Assembly: GCF_002101705.1 (NCBI RefSeq)
Contig: NZ_LQPC01000009.1
Span: 1 to 50,817 of the forward strand
Direction: 5' to 3'
Source: Mycolicibacterium iranicum
GTDB lineage: Bacteria; Actinomycetota; Actinomycetes; Mycobacteriales; Mycobacteriaceae
DNA length: 50,817 nt
Numbering within the stretch: the first letter of the stretch is position 1; each line of letters opens with the position of its first letter. The translations under genes and the position numbers were made by a program. The notes beneath the pieces were generated by a model, which saw nothing but the letters and a program-made list of their open reading frames with translations, was not told where the DNA came from and made no database searches. This document shows, in pieces, positions 43,092-50,817 of the stretch.

Positions 43092-44483
43092 TCAGCTTCG
43101 CAATATCCCGGTTTCGTGGTATCCGAGGTCTGTATTGACCTGCCACGGATCGGCGTTTTCACCGAAGTACCGGGCGACGCTGTGCAGGGCGCTCAGCATT
43201 GCGTGGTCTTGGTTGTCGTACCGGTGCATGCCGTTACGTCCGATGGGCAGCAGAGTCGGGTGGTTCTGGCGTATGTAGTCCCGGATCCGCACGACGTTTC
43301 GTTCGCGACCAGGGTCGTAGATGGGGTATGCGTACTGGGATCGAACGATCATGACGTGTTCGAGGTCGCGGCTGTCAACTCCAAGTGCACGAAGGTCGTT
43401 TCCGACGATCTCGCGCAAGGTGTCGTCGCCCGCCAGCCACAGGTCGTCGTGCGGGAGGGTGAAGTATTCAAACCCCAGGTGCGTCCCCGTGAACCCGTCG
43501 GGTGAGAGGGCGGGCGACCAGCGTCCATAGTTTTGGATGCGGCCCACGCGGAACTCCGGTCCCGGCGTGTACACCCAGTTGAACGGCATGTCGTAGTGCT
43601 TGCGCAGCGCGACGGCGACCGTGATGACGGAGCGGTGCCGCAGGGTCGCGGCGATCGCAGAAATGTGTTTCGGCGGCGTGGGTTCCAGCATGTTCACCAG
43701 CAGTTGCAACGGCATGCTGGAGAACAGCACATCGCCCGACGCGGTCTGACCGTCCTTCAGCTCGATCGTCCAGCCGTCACCGTTGTCGCAGATCCCGACC
43801 ACAGGCGAGTTCAGCTGCGGCGCCGCACCCTCGGCAGCCAGTGCTGTTGCGGCGGCATCCCACAGTTGACCGGGCCCGAGCCGCGGATAGAGGAAGACGT
43901 CTCGGTCGGCAGCCCGGTCGCGGGGGCGGCGCCAATCAATCGGTTTGATCCGCTGATTTGCCCAGTCGCTGGCGAGGTGGTCGGGGTCGGCCAACCAGGT
44001 CTTGCGAACGTACCCGTCGAAAAACAGCTGGTACCAGTGGCGGCCGAACTCTTCGATGCCCCACTCGCGGAACGTCTGCGGCCTGTCGACGGCGCGCCAG
44101 CCGCGACGAATCCGGGAGCCCGCAATACTGCCGACACCACGTAAGCCACTTCGAAAGCCCAACTGCCGCAGAAGATCCCGACCCCGAAGCGGATACGGAA
44201 CGAAGTGGCCGTCGACAAGCATCGTAGAGCTGCGAGGCACCGCGATCCACTGATCGTTCGGCAAAAGAGACTTCCAGAAGTCCAGGATTTCTTCGTGTCG
44301 GGTGAAGAAGCGATGACCGCCGGGGTCGACCCGCCAGGCGCCGTCGCGGGGCGTACGGGCGAGGCCGCCGACGTGTGATGACCCTTCGAACACCCGGGGC
44401 GTCACTCCCCGCTTCACGAGGTCGAGCGCAGCAGTGAGTCCCGCGGGTCCCCCGCCGATGATGAGGGGGTTCTTGGCTGTCAT
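43092..44483 (-). CDS. FAD/NAD(P)-binding oxidoreductase of the polysaccharide locus
   Basis: A 463-residue flavoprotein of the amine-oxidase/protoporphyrinogen-oxidase-like group, related in layout to UDP-galactopyranose mutase. The FAD motif LIIGGGPAGLTAALDLVKRG is at the N-terminus, followed by FEGSSHVGGLARTPRDG and DPGGHRFFTRHEE. Proteins of this kind recur in exopolysaccharide clusters; they may remodel a sugar or a polyprenyl chain, but the substrate is not known. The ATG at 44483 lies eight bases after the preceding stop and places the Rossmann motif normally; an ATG at 44519 would overlap the upstream gene. Co-transcribed with the cis-prenyltransferase gene. Confidence 0.78.
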   Translation of the reverse strand: MTAKNPLIIGGGPAGLTAALDLVKRGVTPRVFEGSSHVGGLARTPRDGAWRVDPGGHRFFTRHEEILDFWKSLLPNDQWIAVPRSSTMLVDGHFVPYPLRGRDLLRQLGFRSGLRGVGSIAGSRIRRGWRAVDRPQTFREWGIEEFGRHWYQLFFDGYVRKTWLADPDHLASDWANQRIKPIDWRRPRDRAADRDVFLYPRLGPGQLWDAAATALAAEGAAPQLNSPVVGICDNGDGWTIELKDGQTASGDVLFSSMPLQLLVNMLEPTPPKHISAIAATLRHRSVITVAVALRKHYDMPFNWVYTPGPEFRVGRIQNYGRWSPALSPDGFTGTHLGFEYFTLPHDDLWLAGDDTLREIVGNDLRALGVDSRDLEHVMIVRSQYAYPIYDPGRERNVVRIRDYIRQNHPTLLPIGRNGMHRYDNQDHAMLSALHSVARYFGENADPWQVNTDLGYHETGILRS

Positions 44484-44490
44484 CGAGGCG

Positions 44491-45138
44491 CTACCTTCCG
44501 CGCCTTTGCGGGAAGCCACGGTGCGCGGCGATCAGCTCGTCGACGTCCTGCGCCGTCAGCTCGTTGAGCGGCGTCGAGAGGAACATGAGTTCGGCGTACT
44601 GGCTTTGCAGCGGCAGGAAGCCACTAAGCAGCGGTTCTGCCGTGGTCCGGATGACCAGGTCGACGTCGGGAATGTCGAATGCCGCACTTATGTCGCACCC
44701 CTCGGCTTGTGCCCGCGCATGCGCGAGCCGCAGTTCATCCATAGCGTCATAGGCGGCAAGGATGTTCACTTTGAAGGCGGTGCCGGTGGTGACGCGCTCC
44801 AACGCGGCGGCCGCCTCGACGTAGTCGCGGGGCAGCAGGGCGCGGTCACCGTGCAGCCGTATGGCGCATTCCTCGGGGTCGAAATTTGCGGGAAGCAGCT
44901 CGCGGAAGAAGTGGATGGATGCGGCATACACAGCGTCCAATTCGGCGCTGGGCCGAGCCAGGTTGGCGCGACTCAGGTTGTACACCGACACCGTGTGCAC
45001 ACCGTTGCGCTGGAGGGCGAGCAGGACCTCGACGACCTTCTCGGCTCCGCGCCGATACGAGTCGGTGAGCGTGGTGCCGTTCGCTTCGGCCCACCGCCGC
45101 ATTCCGTCGGGGATCAGACCCACGTGAGCCGGCTTCAC
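44491..45138 (-). CDS. Divergent cis-prenyltransferase (UppS-like)
   Basis: A 215-residue relative of undecaprenyl diphosphate synthase, which condenses isopentenyl diphosphate units in cis to make lipid carriers. Catalytic Asp is kept in HVGLIPDGMRRWAEANG (the usual form is MDGNxRWA, so Asn-to-Met change), and the signature near the C-terminus reads IRTTAEPLLSGFLPLQSQYA where normal enzymes have RTSGExRLSNF; the Arg that grips the allylic or IPP diphosphate is replaced by Leu. It may use an unusual substrate or make a short chain. GTG 45138 was chosen for a G-rich ribosome site; longer starts to 45204 are possible. The 45139-45454 gap upstream shows no gene. Confidence 0.75.
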   Translation of the reverse strand: MKPAHVGLIPDGMRRWAEANGTTLTDSYRRGAEKVVEVLLALQRNGVHTVSVYNLSRANLARPSAELDAVYAASIHFFRELLPANFDPEECAIRLHGDRALLPRDYVEAAAALERVTTGTAFKVNILAAYDAMDELRLAHARAQAEGCDISAAFDIPDVDLVIRTTAEPLLSGFLPLQSQYAELMFLSTPLNELTAQDVDELIAAHRGFPQRRGR

Positions 45139-45499
45139 GGCACACTCACCCCCCCGCCCGATGTACGCGCCCTCAGCAAATGTAGCCCAGCTCGCTTTGC
45201 CCATCTATCGAATTCGTCAATTCACTGCAGAACCGGCTCTGAGTGTGAATATTGGGGCCAGAGTGAATGCGCGTGGGCAAATCCGGATGCCATCGCCGGG
45301 CGCAGCGTGCCGCTTACCCGTTCCGGCGCCTTTCTGCGCGATGACTCGCCAAGCCGCCACGTGAACACGCAGCCGCCCCGCCCAAAGCTCTGGCTGCCTG
45401 CAGATAGGGTGTCACCGAGCGCCGTGGCGGCACCCAGCCGACCCAGACGGCGCGGTGTTCTCTGCGACGACGCCGGCCGCGATAACGAAGGAGTCTGCT

Positions 45500-46018
45500 C
45501 TGCACGTCCTCTTTGTGTGCACCGGGAACATCTGCCGGTCGCCGACCGCCGAGCGTCTGGCAACGGCATACGCGTTGGAAATGCATATAGCGGACTTCAG
45601 CGCATCGAGCGCAGGCACAAACGCGGTAATCGGCCATCCAATGCACGCCGAGGCAGCACTTGTCCTTCAGCAACTCGGCGGCGAACCGGCAGAGTTCGCG
45701 GCACGACAGTTGACGGCAAAAATAGCGTCCGGCGCCGACCTGATCTTGACCATGACGGCAAAGCACCGTGACCGCGTGCTGGAACTCAGCCCACCCAAGC
45801 TCAGCAGAACGTTCACGCTGACCGAAGCATCACGGCTTGCGTCGGATTTCGGCGCAGAGAGCATCGCCGATTTGGCCAGCCTCCGACCTCAATTGTCCAG
45901 GCATGATCGCCCGGATGTTCCGGATCCGATCGGGCAAAGTACCGAGGTCTTCGAGTCCATCGGGACTCAGATTGCGGAACTTTTGCGTCCGATTATCGGG
46001 CTGTGCCAGCCTGAGTAG
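45500..46018 (+). CDS. Low-molecular-weight protein tyrosine phosphatase, CTG start
   Basis: A 172-residue cytosolic phosphatase. The P-loop CTGNICRS (residues 7-14) contains the nucleophilic Cys and Arg; the general acid is the Asp in DVPDP near 139-143. In capsule loci such enzymes dephosphorylate the chain-length tyrosine kinase or the initiating transferase; no kinase is visible here. The start is unusual: AAGGAG is followed six bases later by CTG-CAC-GTC-CTC, giving HVLFVCTGNICRSP exactly where the family normally begins. The only other in-frame start, GTG 45455, has no ribosome site. The gene is convergent with the sugar transferase. Confidence 0.85.
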   Translation: MHVLFVCTGNICRSPTAERLATAYALEMHIADFSASSAGTNAVIGHPMHAEAALVLQQLGGEPAEFAARQLTAKIASGADLILTMTAKHRDRVLELSPPKLSRTFTLTEASRLASDFGAESIADLASLRPQLSRHDRPDVPDPIGQSTEVFESIGTQIAELLRPIIGLCQPE

Positions 46019-46029
46019 TACGTCGACGG

Positions 46030-47517
46030 TCAGTAAGCTCCGCTGCGGGCGAATACGACCCGTGGCGTCTTCGCAATGATCCGAACGTCCCACATCAGCG
46101 ACCAGGACCTGACGTATACCGAGTCAAGGTGCTGCAGGTCGGCATAGGTGAGATCGCTTCGGCCGCAGACCTGCCAGAGGCCGGTGATTCCAGGCTTCGC
46201 GTCCAATCGCGCCAACCCCGCCGCGCCGTCGATGCGATCTGCCTCCTCAACGGGCAGCGGCCGCGGGCCAACGAGAGACATCTCGCCGCGAACGACGTTG
46301 ATCAGCTGGGGCAGTTCGTCGAGGCTGGTTTTGCGAATGAACGCCCCGACGCGGGTGACGCGCGGATCGTTCTCCATCTTGAATAGCGGTCCGTCCGATT
46401 GGTTGTGTTGCGCAACGGAATTGCGCTTTTCCCACGCATCGGCGGTCATCGAGCGGAACTTGAAAATCCGGAACGGCACGCCGCCCTGCCCGCCACGCTC
46501 CTGGCGGAAGAAGACCGGACCGCGAGTGTCGAGCTTGATGGCCAGCGCGATGAGCAGCAGGACAGGCGATGCGGCGAGCAGCGCACAGCACGCCAACGTT
46601 ACGTCCATGAACCGCTTCATCATTCGCGCGCTCGGCCCGAGAGAGGCAGTCGGCAGGTGCATCAAGGTGAGTCCGTGCAGTTCTTCGGATTCACTGCGCC
46701 AGTTGTGCAACTCGAAGTAGCGCGGGATCTCTGATACCGGCACCCGGCCCTGAAGCTGCCGCAGCGCTTCGAGGACGATGGCATCGCTGGTGTTGGGGAA
46801 ACCAACGATCACCCGGTCGATCTTGTAGGCGGCGCAGACTGCGGGCAGGTCGCTGAGCCCGCCGAGTACCACCGAGGTGGTACCCGGTGCGACGTCGTCG
46901 TCGACATGACCGACGACGAACGTGTCGGGGCACCGCTGCAGCCTGGAGGTGAGTCGGTCGGAGATTGGACCCGTCCCGATGACCAAGATCCGGCTGACAG
47001 TCGGATCCATCGTCCGAGCGATCAGCCTGCGGCCGAGGGGAACAAGCAGAACGGCAGGCAGCGTCATCGCCACAGCGGCAGTCAATGTCATGCCGCGCCC
47101 GTCGCGGAATACAAAGGCATCGATAAAGAGAGCAAGCAGTGCTCCAGTGGGCACGCAGCGTGCGATCACCCCGGGTCGCCACCACTCGCTCGGCCTCAGC
47201 CGTGCAGCCGGCCGGCGGTACAGGCCGTGCAGGTGCAACGCCAGCGCCATCGCGAAGATGGCAATGCCGACATCGACGGCAGCATTGACGACGTCGATGT
47301 AGCCGGCGCGCGCGGGGCTGATCACGTTCAGCGCTACCGCACCGAGCACGGCAGAGAACGCGAGGGTAGTGATATCGGCGACCTGCAGGTAGTAGCGGTG
47401 CCGCAGCCCGAGTTTCATCGCCTGGTGGGTGTCGTTCGATTGCCACTTCGCAGATGATCCCCCAGAAGACCCGCCCCCTGGTGGTGCTGACGTTGTCGGT
47501 GTCGCCTCGATCGTCAC
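46030..47517 (-). CDS. Polyprenyl glycosylphosphotransferase (initiating sugar transferase)
   Basis: A 495-residue membrane enzyme that moves a sugar-1-phosphate from a nucleotide sugar to polyprenyl phosphate, the first step of a polysaccharide unit (WbaP/PssY class). The N-terminal half has several membrane helices and a CoA-binding-like soluble domain (ILVIGTGPISDRLTSRL). The catalytic PF02397-type domain follows: helix ACCALLAASPVLLLIALAIK, VFFRQERGG, FKFRSM near 351, KTSLDELPQLINV, MSLVGPRP and KPGITGLWQVCGR. The GTG start has GGGGGAG upstream. The sugar cannot be read from sequence. Confidence 0.92.
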   Translation of the reverse strand: MTIEATPTTSAPPGGGSSGGSSAKWQSNDTHQAMKLGLRHRYYLQVADITTLAFSAVLGAVALNVISPARAGYIDVVNAAVDVGIAIFAMALALHLHGLYRRPAARLRPSEWWRPGVIARCVPTGALLALFIDAFVFRDGRGMTLTAAVAMTLPAVLLVPLGRRLIARTMDPTVSRILVIGTGPISDRLTSRLQRCPDTFVVGHVDDDVAPGTTSVVLGGLSDLPAVCAAYKIDRVIVGFPNTSDAIVLEALRQLQGRVPVSEIPRYFELHNWRSESEELHGLTLMHLPTASLGPSARMMKRFMDVTLACCALLAASPVLLLIALAIKLDTRGPVFFRQERGGQGGVPFRIFKFRSMTADAWEKRNSVAQHNQSDGPLFKMENDPRVTRVGAFIRKTSLDELPQLINVVRGEMSLVGPRPLPVEEADRIDGAAGLARLDAKPGITGLWQVCGRSDLTYADLQHLDSVYVRSWSLMWDVRIIAKTPRVVFARSGAY

Positions 47518-47547
47518 TATCTCCCCCTAGATATACTTCGTGCTCCC

Positions 47548-49866
47548 CTACCAGCCAAAGCCCATGAGCCGGAGACCCGATCCGGCGAAACTGGCTTCTG
47601 GCAAGATATTGCGACCATCCACGATGAGGTCGCCCCGCATGACCCGACGTAACCCGGCAGGGTCGAGGAGCCGAAACTCTGGCCATTCTGTGGTCAGAAC
47701 TACGGCGTCGACCCTGTTGGCAGCTTCGTACGCGTCATCAGCCATCCGCACTGCAGAGTACTCGCTCGGCAGCGTTTTCACGACGGGATCGTAGGCAGAG
47801 ACAATTGCTCCCGCGGCGATCAATCGTTTGGCGATGTCCAATGCCGGCGCATCGCGCAGGTCGTCGGTCCCGGGCTTGAAGGTGAGGCCGAGAAGCGCGA
47901 TGCGGCGACCTTTGAGCATGTGCAACTCGCGCTGCAGCTTGCGGACGGCACTTGACCGCTGCCTCTTGTTGATTTCGACAGTCGCCTGCAGCATCGACGG
48001 CGTGTAACCGTATTCCTGGCCCGACGAGATGAGTGCCGCAACGTCCTTGCCGAAACACGAGCCACCCCATCCCACCCCCGGATTGAGGAATGCGCTGCCG
48101 ACGCGGTGGTCGGCGCCGATCGCGGGAATGACCTCGCGAACGTCAGCGCCGAAGACCTCGCACAACTGCGCGATCTCGTTGGCGAAGCTGATCTTTGTGG
48201 CGAGGAAAGCATTCGCCGCGTACTTGATCATCTCGGCGGATGCCAGTTCCGTCGTGATCAGCGACGGCTTGATGTCGCGCCGACCACCTTCGAACGACTG
48301 ATCGAGGACGGGCTGATACAACTCGGCGACTCGGCTGACATCAGCTTCTGGGCCACCGAGCACGATGCGATCCGGGTACAGGAAGTCCTCAAGGGCGCAG
48401 CCCTCGCGAAGGAACTCGGGGTTGGACACCACGTGGAAGGACAGTTGGCGGTTTCCCTCAAGGGCATCCTCGAGGATGGTGCGGGTCCAGTTGCCCGATC
48501 CGACCGGCACCGTCGACTTATTGACGATCACCACGCCAGCGCGCAGATAAGGCGCCAGCGATTGAATGGCGCTTTCGAGCTGGGCGAGGTCGGGGGATCC
48601 ATCTGGTCCCGGTGGTGTACCTACGCAGAGAAACACGAAGTCGGCGTCGGACAGCGCCTCGGCCGGCTGATCGGTGAAACGGAGCCGCCCCGTGGCCAAC
48701 GACGCTTCGAGCATCTCGGGCAGACCCGGCTCGTGGAAAGGGGCCTGCCCCTTGTTGAGCTGCCCCGCGCGCGACGAGTCGCTGTCGAGACCGCACACGG
48801 TATGGCCCAGGTAGGCCAAACAGGTTGAGGTGACCGCACCGACGTAACCGGTGCCGATCACGGCGACTTTGTGGCGCGGGTGCGCTTCGGCTGGCTGCAG
48901 CGGCGTGGAGGCGACGGCCCGTTCTGCGCCCTCGTTAAGGTCGCGGAACCACGCGATGGTTTTGAGGAGCCCATCGCGGGGGGCAACTTGCGGCTCCCAC
49001 TGGAGTGCGGTGCGCGCGAGGGTGATGTCGGGCTGACGCTGCGAGGGGTCATCCTGGGGACGCGCGACAAACTCCACAGGTGACTCGCTACCGGCGAGTT
49101 CGCGGATGAACTCGGCCAACTCGAGGATCGAGAGCTCGTGCGGGTTACCGATGTTGACCGGGCCGGCGAGGTCGGAGAAGAGCAACTGCAGCGCCCCCTC
49201 GACCAGGTCGTCGACATAGCAGACTGACCGCGTATGGCTGCCGTCCCCGTGCACGGTGATCGGTTCACCGGCCAGCGCCTGAGTGATGAAGTTGGGGATC
49301 GCGCGCCCGTCGTTAGGACGCATGCGCGGGCCGTAGGTGTTGAAGATCCGCATGATCGCGGTGTTGACGCCGTGCATCTTTCGATACGACACAGTGAGTG
49401 CCTCAGCGAATCGCTTGGCCTCGTCGTAGCAGGCCCGAGGCCCGACGGGATTGACATTGCCCCAGTAGCTTTCGGGCTGCGGGTGCACGTGGGGGTCGCC
49501 GTAGGTTTCGGATGTCGACGCGAGGAGATAGCGCGCGCCCTTTTCCTTCGCGAGACCAAGAGTGTGCAGCGTCCCCAGTGATCCTGCCTTCATGGTTTGG
49601 ATCGGAAGTTCGGCGTAATCAATCGGCGACGCTGGAGAGGCAAAATGCAGCACGTAGTCGACGGGGCCAGGAATCGAAACGAAATCGCTGACGTCGGCCT
49701 TGATCAGCCGAAAGCCGTCGTGGCCCTGCAAATGGGCGACGTTATCCGGTGAACCGGTGACAAAATTATCGATGCAAACCACGTCAATGTCCTGCGCGAG
49801 CAGGCGCTCAACAAGAAATGACCCTATAAACCCAGCGCCGCCAGAAATTACTGCTCGCTGTCGCAT
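47548..49866 (-). CDS. Fusion: UDP-glucuronate decarboxylase + UDP-glucose 6-dehydrogenase
   Basis: A 772-residue polypeptide with two complete enzymes. Residues 1 to about 315 are a UDP-xylose synthase-type SDR protein: GGAGFIGS at 9-16, STSETYG near 116, and the catalytic CYDEAKR near 144. Residues of about 333-772 are UDP-glucose 6-dehydrogenase: IGTGYVG near 336, [23 protein letters not shown] near 554, and the catalytic Cys in [10 protein letters not shown] near 604. The second part would oxidise UDP-glucose to UDP-glucuronate and the first decarboxylate it to UDP-xylose. A linker of about 20 residues joins them. No stop or frameshift separates the parts. The ATG at 49866 has AAGGGGGG just upstream. 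A -10-like TAGAAT lies at 49911-49916. Confidence 0.92.
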   Translation of the reverse strand: MRQRAVISGGAGFIGSFLVERLLAQDIDVVCIDNFVTGSPDNVAHLQGHDGFRLIKADVSDFVSIPGPVDYVLHFASPASPIDYAELPIQTMKAGSLGTLHTLGLAKEKGARYLLASTSETYGDPHVHPQPESYWGNVNPVGPRACYDEAKRFAEALTVSYRKMHGVNTAIMRIFNTYGPRMRPNDGRAIPNFITQALAGEPITVHGDGSHTRSVCYVDDLVEGALQLLFSDLAGPVNIGNPHELSILELAEFIRELAGSESPVEFVARPQDDPSQRQPDITLARTALQWEPQVAPRDGLLKTIAWFRDLNEGAERAVASTPLQPAEAHPRHKVAVIGTGYVGAVTSTCLAYLGHTVCGLDSDSSRAGQLNKGQAPFHEPGLPEMLEASLATGRLRFTDQPAEALSDADFVFLCVGTPPGPDGSPDLAQLESAIQSLAPYLRAGVVIVNKSTVPVGSGNWTRTILEDALEGNRQLSFHVVSNPEFLREGCALEDFLYPDRIVLGGPEADVSRVAELYQPVLDQSFEGGRRDIKPSLITTELASAEMIKYAANAFLATKISFANEIAQLCEVFGADVREVIPAIGADHRVGSAFLNPGVGWGGSCFGKDVAALISSGQEYGYTPSMLQATVEINKRQRSSAVRKLQRELHMLKGRRIALLGLTFKPGTDDLRDAPALDIAKRLIAAGAIVSAYDPVVKTLPSEYSAVRMADDAYEAANRVDAVVLTTEWPEFRLLDPAGLRRVMRGDLIVDGRNILPEASFAGSGLRLMGFGW

Positions 49867-49881
49867 AACCCCCCTTGTATG

Positions 49882-50437
49882 TGTCGAGAGCCCAGCTTCG
49901 AATTCCGAAAATTCTAAGCGCCCAAACCTTACCCAGCACCTGAGCCTGACGCCGACGCTTGAGCAAACGATCCCTGCGCAGAGGCTACCATCGGCGAATG
50001 TATGCAACAACCGGAATTGCAGCTCGAACTCGATGAGTGCCCGGCACTGCACTACAGCAGAGCCACTGAAACCTCATCGACATGAAGGCGGTGCGGGCAA
50101 AGCAACTTACGCCCCAGCCTCAGCCTGCCATGCTCCGCACACAACACAGCCCCTGCTGCGGCTACGCGGCGCTGCCGATCCAAGAATACATACAAACACA
50201 ATTCTATTAAATTGTGCGTCAACATGAGAGCTGAGGCCGACTAATCAAATACGCTGTCCCATACATAGGTCAAGCTCAGAGCCAGCGCTTTTCCAAACAA
50301 ATCCGTAGGCGAAAAATATTTCCTTTGCATCAAATGAGAGCGAGTCACAACTTCCTAAGTTCGAAACGCCAAATCATAAACTGGCTCAGGGTGAACTCCA
50401 CTCACCGGCATTGAACTCTTATTTGCGCGACCATACT
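49882..50437. other. AT-rich intergenic region
   Basis: About 555 bases without a credible gene, clearly richer in A and T than the rest of the window (for example AAAATATTTCC and AACACAATTCTATTAAATTG). It contains the inverted repeat CACAATT (50197-50203) / AATTGTG (50210-50216). Such composition inside a GC-rich chromosome fits acquired DNA or a large regulatory region. Confidence 0.6.
50197..50216. promoter_or_regulatory. Perfect 7-bp inverted repeat, candidate operator or hairpin
   Basis: CACAATT and AATTGTG separated by six bases, in the AT-rich gap of the polysaccharide locus. The stem is too AT-rich for a strong terminator; an operator is more likely. Confidence 0.4.
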
Positions 50438-50817
50438 TCAGCCACTGAGGCGGGGAGGCTTGCGGATTATTTGCGCTACGAAGGCGGGATTGTTTTGCAA
50501 ATACCGCTTCCAGAGTCGTCGCGGCTCTTTGCCGAGTCTGTAGAGCCATTCCAAACCGCGCTCCTGAATCCAAGGTGGCGCCTGCGAAACCATCCCCGCA
50601 TGAAAGTCGAACGCAGCGCCAACACCCAATAGTGCCGGCGCCTGCAGACGCCCCATGTGCGCCGCCATCCATCTCTCCTGCTTGGGTGTCGACAAGCCTA
50701 CCCAGACGATGTCCGCACCTGAGCGATTTATCCGATCGGTGGCTCTGTTGCAAAAATCGTGAAGCTTGAGCATGCTTGGCGGAGATTGGACGGACGGAAC
50801 GATGACGGATTTCAAGT
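50438..50817 (-). CDS. WecB/TagA/CpsF-family glycosyltransferase (5' partial)
   Basis: The C-terminal 126 residues or so of a GT26-family transferase; the frame is open to the window end, so the start lies outside. Visible family features are SGADIVWVGLSTPKQERWMA, LGVGAAFDFHAG, and the C-terminal APPWIQERGLEWLYRL and GKEPRRLWKRYL. Members add an N-acetylmannosamine, glucose or similar residue as the second sugar on a polyprenyl-diphosphate-linked acceptor, which fits the initiating transferase in the same locus. The donor sugar is unknown. Confidence 0.88.
   Translation of the reverse strand, partial: LKSVIVPSVQSPPSMLKLHDFCNRATDRINRSGADIVWVGLSTPKQERWMAAHMGRLQAPALLGVGAAFDFHAGMVSQAPPWIQERGLEWLYRLGKEPRRLWKRYLQNNPAFVAQIIRKPPRLSG

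Overview
This window is GC-rich chromosomal DNA from a mycobacterium, most likely an environmental (Mycolicibacterium-type) species rather than M. tuberculosis. From memory of the M. tuberculosis map, the backbone follows the Rv3248c-Rv3279c region: sahH, the alkB-rubredoxin-TetR group, an APC permease, manA, a SIS-domain gene, the phosphomannomutase gene, whiB2, fbiA-fbiB, GDP-mannose pyrophosphorylase, wbbL, rmlD, an LCP ligase, fadE25, purE-purK, a GtrA protein, a PH-domain protein and birA. The order is not identical: birA sits between the LCP/TIGR03089-type pair and fadE25. Many genes begin directly at the expected transcription start, with a TANNNT -10 box 6-8 nt before the ATG or GTG, which is the leaderless style usual in mycobacteria.

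Layout. 1-2372: a secreted double alpha/beta-hydrolase, cut by the window edge. 2469-4413: sahH with a downstream lipoprotein. 4697-5947: an MFS transporter. 5931-8330: an alkane hydroxylase operon (alkB, two rubredoxins, TetR) with a recognisable promoter/operator. 8615-11488: an APC permease and a FAD monooxygenase. 11454-15768: manA, the SIS gene, phosphomannomutase and a DUF3499 gene. 15858-19937: an Rv3259-like gene, whiB2, fbiA, fbiB (coenzyme F420) and a Nudix gene. 19926-20917: a DUF559 nuclease-like gene enclosed by perfect 24-bp inverted repeats. 20941-26050: cell-wall genes (GDP-mannose, rhamnosyltransferase, dTDP-rhamnose, LCP ligase) and a TIGR03089-type gene. 26405-34338: birA, fadE25, purE/purK, a GAF protein, GtrA, two FluC-like membrane proteins and small unknown genes. 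34460-41647: a 2395-residue secreted repeat protein. 41673-42799: DUF218 and PH-domain membrane proteins. 42932-43081: a 49-residue zinc-ribbon protein. 43092-50817: a polysaccharide locus.

How the genes work together. The left two thirds supplies envelope precursors: GDP-mannose from manA, phosphomannomutase and the pyrophosphorylase; dTDP-rhamnose from rmlD; the linker rhamnose from wbbL; and attachment of arabinogalactan to peptidoglycan by the LCP enzyme. The right end looks like an accessory exopolysaccharide locus. It encodes a FAD protein resembling UDP-sugar mutase relatives, a divergent cis-prenyltransferase, a low-molecular-weight tyrosine phosphatase, a polyprenyl-phosphate sugar-1-phosphate transferase, a single polypeptide fusing UDP-glucuronate decarboxylase to UDP-glucose dehydrogenase (predicted UDP-glucose to UDP-xylose), and the end of a WecB/TagA/CpsF glycosyltransferase.

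The most unusual signals are the decarboxylase-dehydrogenase fusion and its locus, the inverted-repeat-bounded DUF559 cassette, an in-frame 27-bp minisatellite in purK, a likely CTG start on the phosphatase gene, and dispersed repeats around the alkane operon. No rRNA, tRNA, CRISPR array or recognisable insertion sequence was seen. Functions rest on motifs and remembered families; no database search was run.
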